In this document: one piece after another, positions 60,330-64,000 of the stretch | Position numbering within the stretch: the stretch's first letter is position 1 | Layout of the letters: each line of letters opens with the position of its first letter | Assembly: GCF_900101835.1 (NCBI RefSeq) | Contig: NZ_FNAF01000005.1 | Location: 1-64,000 of the forward strand | DNA length: 64,000 nt | From: Peptococcus niger | GTDB taxonomy: Bacteria; Bacillota; Peptococcia; Peptococcales; Peptococcaceae | Reading direction: 5' to 3' | Notes under the pieces: generated by a model | Databases searched by the model: none | The model's input: only the letters and a program-made list of their open reading frames with translations | Told to the model about the DNA's origin: nothing | Position numbers and translations under genes: made by a program

Positions 60330-61187
60330 ATGCTGGTAGAAACCCACTGCCATTCGTCAAACTTTTCACCGGATGCGCGGCAATCCTTGGCAGACTTATT
60401 GGCAGCCACACGGGCACGCGGGTTCAACGCGGTGGTATTGACGGAACATTACGATAAAAATTATTTCTCAGACGGGTCTGCTGGTCAGTTGACCCCCTTG
60501 GGCAGTCCGCCGGAGCCGGGCGAATGGATTTTTGATTTGGCCCAGTACCGGGCAAGGGTGCAAGCGGCCCAGGCCTCTTTCCCGGAACTTTTACAGGGGA
60601 TTGAAATCGGCTACCGGCCGGCCCTGGCTGCTGATTTGACAGACTTTCTCCAACCCTTTGCCTTTGACCAGATTATCGGGTCTGTTCACGCGATGATGGG
60701 CAAGGACTTGGGCATGGCCAAGGGGCACCCCTTGTATGATTTGCCCAAACAGGAGGCTTATGAAAAAGTCCTTGAAGCCCACCTGGAAATGGTCAGCTCG
60801 CCATTTCGCTTTCAAGTGATGGGCCACGTGGACTACCTGACCCGCTATGCCCCATACGAAGATACAGCCTTGACCTATGCCCCTTATGCAGATCATTTTG
60901 ATGCCTTGTTTAAGGCCCTCATCGAGCGGGAAGTGGCGCTGGAGATTAATTTGCGTACCCGGTATAAGCAATTCGACCGGACAGGCCATGATCCGGGGCT
61001 GATGGATCCGACCATTTTGCGCCGCTATCGGGATTTGGGCGGTGAATTGATTACCCTGGCCGGGGATGCCCACAGCCCGGAGGACTTCGGTCGCTTTTTC
61101 CCGGAAGCGCGGGCGGAATTAAAAACCCTGGGCTTTCAATACGGTTATTATTTTCAGCAAGGCCGGCCAATGCGCTATGCCTTGTAG
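60330..61187 (+). CDS. PHP-domain phosphoesterase (histidinol-phosphatase type)
   Basis: A 285-residue PHP-fold metal-dependent phosphatase. Motif I is ETHCHSSNFSPDA, motif II includes VVLTEHYDK, then GIEIGYRPALA, IGSVHAM and the C-terminal GDAHSPEDFGRF. This set matches the HisJ/HisK family; no other histidine genes are nearby, so another phosphorylated substrate is possible. ATG 60330 is taken because the motif starts at once; ATG 60303 is an in-frame alternative. It is divergent from the M18 aminopeptidase gene and followed, in the same direction, by the rhodanese. Confidence 0.85.
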   Translation: MLVETHCHSSNFSPDARQSLADLLAATRARGFNAVVLTEHYDKNYFSDGSAGQLTPLGSPPEPGEWIFDLAQYRARVQAAQASFPELLQGIEIGYRPALAADLTDFLQPFAFDQIIGSVHAMMGKDLGMAKGHPLYDLPKQEAYEKVLEAHLEMVSSPFRFQVMGHVDYLTRYAPYEDTALTYAPYADHFDALFKALIEREVALEINLRTRYKQFDRTGHDPGLMDPTILRRYRDLGGELITLAGDAHSPEDFGRFFPEARAELKTLGFQYGYYFQQGRPMRYAL

Positions 61188-61223
61188 GGTTTCTTGTCGC
61201 TTTTTTTATGAGGAGGTATGGAT

Positions 61224-62057
61224 ATGAACTGGTTTATTACCGCAGAAGACTTGCGCAAGCTGGAGCCTGCACCACTCATCTTTGATTTGCGTTTCCGCCT
61301 GGCAGACCTGGCCTACCACGACCAAGTCTATGCCGAGGGACATATCCCCGGGGCCTTTCTGGTCGATTTTGAACGGGACCTGTCCGACCCGGAAGGGGAT
61401 TTCGGCGGGGACCATCCCTTTTTACAGCCGGAAGCCTTTGCCAATCTTCTGGAAAAGTACGGCGCCCGGGATGACAGCTTGCTGGTGCTTTACGATGAAC
61501 CTTCGCTGATGAGTGCTGCCCGGTTTATTTACCAGGCCAAATTCAGCGGCCTGGCTTGTCCCATCCGGATTTTGAAGGGCGGCTATGAGGCCTGGTTGCA
61601 AGCCGGTGGCGGGACTGAAAAGGACCTTCCGAAAGCGCCCGGCGGTGGGAATTTGACCATAGCCCCGGCGCCGGAACTCATCTGCCGCCAGGACACGGTG
61701 AAGGCACAACAGGCTGATCCGACCAGTCTTTTGATCGACAGCCGGTCACCGGGGCGCTACCGTGGCGAGACTGAGCCCCGCTATCCTGTAGCCGGACATA
61801 TTCCCGGTGCGGTCAATTATTACTATGAAGATATTTTGACCGATGGGGCTTTAAAAGATACGGCCTTTTTAGAGGCCCATTTTGCGGATTTAAAAAACTA
61901 CGACGATATCATTTTGTCCTGTGGTAGCGGCGGTACGGCCTGTGTTAACAGCCTGGGATTGGACATGGTCGGCATTCCGCACCGGATCTACAACGGCAGC
62001 TACAGCGATTGGATTAAAAATCCGGACAACAAGGTGAACACCGGCGATAAGCCCTGA
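61224..62057 (+). CDS. tandem-rhodanese thiosulfate/3-mercaptopyruvate sulfurtransferase
   Basis: A 277-residue protein with two rhodanese domains. The first (about 1-130) lacks the catalytic Cys, as usual. The second (about 150-275) has the active loop CGSGGTAC with the persulfide-forming Cys, just after DDIILS. It transfers sulfane sulfur to cyanide or thiols. AGGAGG lies at the right distance from ATG 61224; ATG 61218 is too close to it. The loop sequence is closer to the mercaptopyruvate type (CGSG) than to the thiosulfate type. It follows the PHP gene by 36 bases. Confidence 0.88.
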   Translation: MNWFITAEDLRKLEPAPLIFDLRFRLADLAYHDQVYAEGHIPGAFLVDFERDLSDPEGDFGGDHPFLQPEAFANLLEKYGARDDSLLVLYDEPSLMSAARFIYQAKFSGLACPIRILKGGYEAWLQAGGGTEKDLPKAPGGGNLTIAPAPELICRQDTVKAQQADPTSLLIDSRSPGRYRGETEPRYPVAGHIPGAVNYYYEDILTDGALKDTAFLEAHFADLKNYDDIILSCGSGGTACVNSLGLDMVGIPHRIYNGSYSDWIKNPDNKVNTGDKP

Positions 62058-62151
62058 GCTATTAGACAAAGACCTATTCTCCGTCATTTAATTGGGAGCG
62101 AGTGGCCCTAAAAAGTTGGATTTAGCTTGTTACAAAAGAGCTTCCAAGAAG

Positions 62152-62190
62152 AGCAAATCCCCAGCTCATTTTTTGAGCCGGGGATTTGCT
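62152..62190 (+). terminator. hairpin after the rhodanese gene
   Basis: AGCAAATCCCCAGCTCA and TGAGCCGGGGATTTGCT arms (one mismatch) around TTTT. No T run follows; termination is likely but not certain. Confidence 0.65.
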
Positions 62191-62269
62191 GGTCTTAGTG
62201 AAGCGTTAAAAAGCAAGAAAGTGGTTAAGAAAAAGGGTGAGAGAACTTTTTAATTAAGGAGGAAACGGG

Positions 62270-63391
62270 ATGGGCACGCTTTACATTCACATACCCTTCT
62301 GCCTCAGCAAGTGTCGCTACTGTGATTTTTTAAGTGCGCCGGCCCCGGAAAATTTGCAGCGGCGGTATGCCCAGGCCTTGCTCAAGGATATTCAGTGGCA
62401 ATGGTCAGCTTTCCCGGAAAGGATTGAGGCCATTTTTATCGGTGGGGGGACGCCGAGCCTGCTTGCACGCGACATTTGGCAAGGTTTGTTGCAAGGGATC
62501 CTTGATTTGTCTGGCGGTTCCGTCAAGGAATGGACGGTGGAAGCCAATCCGGGGGACCTGTCTGAGGGACTCTTGCAGGATTGGCGAGCCGCCGGGGTTA
62601 ACCGTCTTTCCCTGGGGGTACAAAGTTTTGACGATGAGACCCTGCGCCTTTTAGGGCGACGGCATACGGCGGGGCAGGCAGCAGCGGCCTATGCCATGGC
62701 GCGCAAGGCCGGTTTTGAGAACATTAACCTAGACCTTATGTATGGGCTTCCGGGTATGCAGCTGACCGACTGGCAAAAAACGGTGCAAGAGGCCCTGGCC
62801 TTGGCACCGGACCACCTTTCTTTATACGGCTTGATTGTTGAAGAAGGGACCCCCATGGCCTCCGACATAAGCTCGGGCATCCTGCCGGAACCTTCTGAAG
62901 AAACGGCCCGGCAGGCCTTTTTATGGCAACGGGAGGCCTTGGCCCGCGTCGGATATGCTGCCTATGAAATTTCAAACTTTGCCCAACCGGGCTATGCCTG
63001 CCGGCATAATCAAAATTACTGGGCACTGGGCAACTGGCTGGGCTGTGGCCTCGGCGCCTCAGGCCATTTGAAGGGCACCTTTACCCGGATGAGCGCGGAT
63101 ATGGACGCCTACCTGGCCCGGCTTGAAGCCGGCCAGCTACCGATTGATGACCGGGAAAGCTGGGACCGCCCAACCCTGATGAGCGAAACAGTTATTTTGG
63201 CTTTGCGTACGACAGAAGGTCTGTCGGCAAGAGCTTTTGCAGCGCGCTATGGCGAACGTTTTGAACATCGGTTTGCCGCTGCCATTGATACGGCCCTCCA
63301 GCAAAATCTGGCGGTATGGGACGGCGATTACTTCAAAGCGACGCCGGAAGGGCTCTTGCTCAACAATACTTTGGGTCTCTTGTTTTTGTAA
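62270..63391 (+). CDS. hemW: radical SAM protein HemW (heme chaperone)
   Basis: A 373-residue radical SAM protein formerly annotated as oxygen-independent coproporphyrinogen oxidase. The cluster motif is IPFCLSKCRYCDF (CxxxCxxC), GGGTPSLL is the SAM-binding strand, and GVQSFDDETLRLLGRRH is characteristic of HemW. GGAGG precedes the ATG. No heme synthesis gene is adjacent; HemW inserts heme into respiratory enzymes. The C-terminal HemN-like domain is present. Confidence 0.92.
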   Translation: MGTLYIHIPFCLSKCRYCDFLSAPAPENLQRRYAQALLKDIQWQWSAFPERIEAIFIGGGTPSLLARDIWQGLLQGILDLSGGSVKEWTVEANPGDLSEGLLQDWRAAGVNRLSLGVQSFDDETLRLLGRRHTAGQAAAAYAMARKAGFENINLDLMYGLPGMQLTDWQKTVQEALALAPDHLSLYGLIVEEGTPMASDISSGILPEPSEETARQAFLWQREALARVGYAAYEISNFAQPGYACRHNQNYWALGNWLGCGLGASGHLKGTFTRMSADMDAYLARLEAGQLPIDDRESWDRPTLMSETVILALRTTEGLSARAFAARYGERFEHRFAAAIDTALQQNLAVWDGDYFKATPEGLLLNNTLGLLFL

Positions 63392-63403
63392 CTATTTTCT
63401 GTA

Positions 63404-63432
63404 TTGACAAGGGCTGGCCGGCGTGGCATGAT
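63404..63432 (+). promoter_or_regulatory. promoter of the small membrane protein gene
   Basis: TTGACA (63404-63409) and CATGAT (63427-63432) with a 17-base spacer, 13 bases after the hemW stop. Confidence 0.68.
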
Positions 63433-63474
63433 TTGATATATTTCTTAGTGCGACAGCACTGGAGGAGGCCTATT

Positions 63475-63870
63475 ATGATGGGACAAATCAAATTTAAATT
63501 AAGTCACCTTGCTTTCCTCATTGGTATTTTGGCCCTGATTGCTGACTACTGCCTGGTGGAGCGCCATTTCGGCCTGGGCTTTGACCACGCTTTCTTTATT
63601 CGACAACGCGTTGTTTATGTACTGGCACTGGTTGCCTTGACCATCGGCTTTGCCGGCTTTTCGGTGCACTTTTCACGAAGTGGCTGGTGTATGGCGTCCG
63701 CTATAACTCTGGCTGTGGATGTTTTCATCTTACTCAGTGCTATTTTTGTGGAATTCGGCCTGCCGGCAACCGTTTTGCGCTACATGCTGCACGACGGCGG
63801 CTTGCTTCCCCTATGGGCCTTGAACACGGCGGTATTCCTGCATTGGGTCTTTCGTAAATCAAGTGAATAA
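63475..63870 (+). CDS. small integral membrane protein, 131 aa
   Basis: I do not recognise a family. Four hydrophobic segments can be seen (about 10-28, 42-62, 68-92 and 108-125), joined by short charged loops such as VERHFG and RQRVVY. GGAGGAGG lies six to nine bases before ATG 63475, and ATG 63478 follows at once. A promoter of its own and a terminator mark it as an independent transcription unit. Possible roles include a membrane subunit or stress-linked protein, but nothing in the sequence decides. Confidence 0.7.
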   Translation: MMGQIKFKLSHLAFLIGILALIADYCLVERHFGLGFDHAFFIRQRVVYVLALVALTIGFAGFSVHFSRSGWCMASAITLAVDVFILLSAIFVEFGLPATVLRYMLHDGGLLPLWALNTAVFLHWVFRKSSE

Positions 63871-63875
63871 GAGCA

Positions 63876-63914
63876 AAAGAGCTGTTTCCTGCAAAGGAAA
63901 ACAGCTCTTTTTTG
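63876..63914 (+). terminator. terminator of the small membrane protein gene
   Basis: AAAAGAGCTGTTT and AAACAGCTCTTTT arms extended by CCT/AGG around GCA, followed by TT. The final 86 bases of the window hold no gene I can support. Confidence 0.88.
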
Positions 63915-64000
63915 TGGTTAAAGATCTTTAGGGCAAAAGGATTTGTTGAGAACTATTTTTTTATAAAAGAAGACGGGCCAATCCCGGTAGAAAGCGGTTA

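Overview
The window reads as a chromosomal stretch of an anaerobic Firmicute, most likely a Clostridia-type lineage such as the Peptococcaceae or related anaerobic cocci. That placement is an inference. It rests on a HrcA/CIRCE-controlled hrcA-grpE-dnaK-dnaJ operon, an infC-rpmI-rplT operon with a Firmicute-type leader, a glycine riboswitch, SLH-anchored surface proteins, a GlcD-type lactate dehydrogenase beside an acyl-CoA dehydrogenase and EtfBA, and strong AGGAGG ribosome sites. Coding DNA is moderately GC-rich; intergenic DNA and a few surface-protein genes are clearly AT-richer.

Layout. 1-310: relic of an IS200/IS605-type element. 490-2400: a (TA)n tract and a secreted GH26-like glycosidase. 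2620-7630: heat-shock operon. 7680-9260: glpK. 9260-11211 (minus): a YeiH-type transporter and a small unknown gene. 11506-12843: infC-rpmI-rplT, with a non-AUG start for infC. 12898-16050: birA, two overlapping YbaK-type deacylases, a Thr-rich mini-lipoprotein and a TauE-type exporter. 16253-21034: lactate dehydrogenase / acyl-CoA dehydrogenase / EtfB / EtfA operon. 21112-23587: a thioesterase, then a tandem glycine riboswitch controlling an Ala/Gly symporter. 23684-30810: two large SLH surface proteins, the first behind a promoter whose spacer is a TA repeat. 30990-33270: a SulP transporter and, on the minus strand, tmRNA. 33311-35680: a polar amino-acid ABC transporter. 35732-47520: a double-length DUF445 protein, sbcDC, two pseudouridine synthases, cca and an unknown gene.

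47519-54125 (minus) is a tightly overlapping shikimate operon, aroF-aroB-aroA-aroC-chorismate mutase-aroE/aroK fusion-aroQ. It encodes every step from DAHP synthesis to prephenate. It is preceded by a short ORF (54125 to 53997) with nine Phe/Tyr residues in a 15-residue run. That ORF stops 22 nt before an intrinsic terminator, the layout of leader-peptide attenuation sensing charged tRNA-Phe and tRNA-Tyr. T-boxes are more usual for this job in Firmicutes. I consider this the most interesting regulatory candidate in the window.

54182-61187 holds a LysP-like permease, an M20 amidohydrolase, a coiled-coil protein, an MsrA-MsrB fusion, an M18 aminopeptidase (all minus) and a PHP phosphatase. 61224-63914 holds a tandem-rhodanese sulfurtransferase, hemW and a small membrane protein. 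I see no rRNA or tRNA genes, CRISPR array or prophage. Starts were chosen by ribosome-binding sites and family fit, and often lie downstream of the longest open frame.
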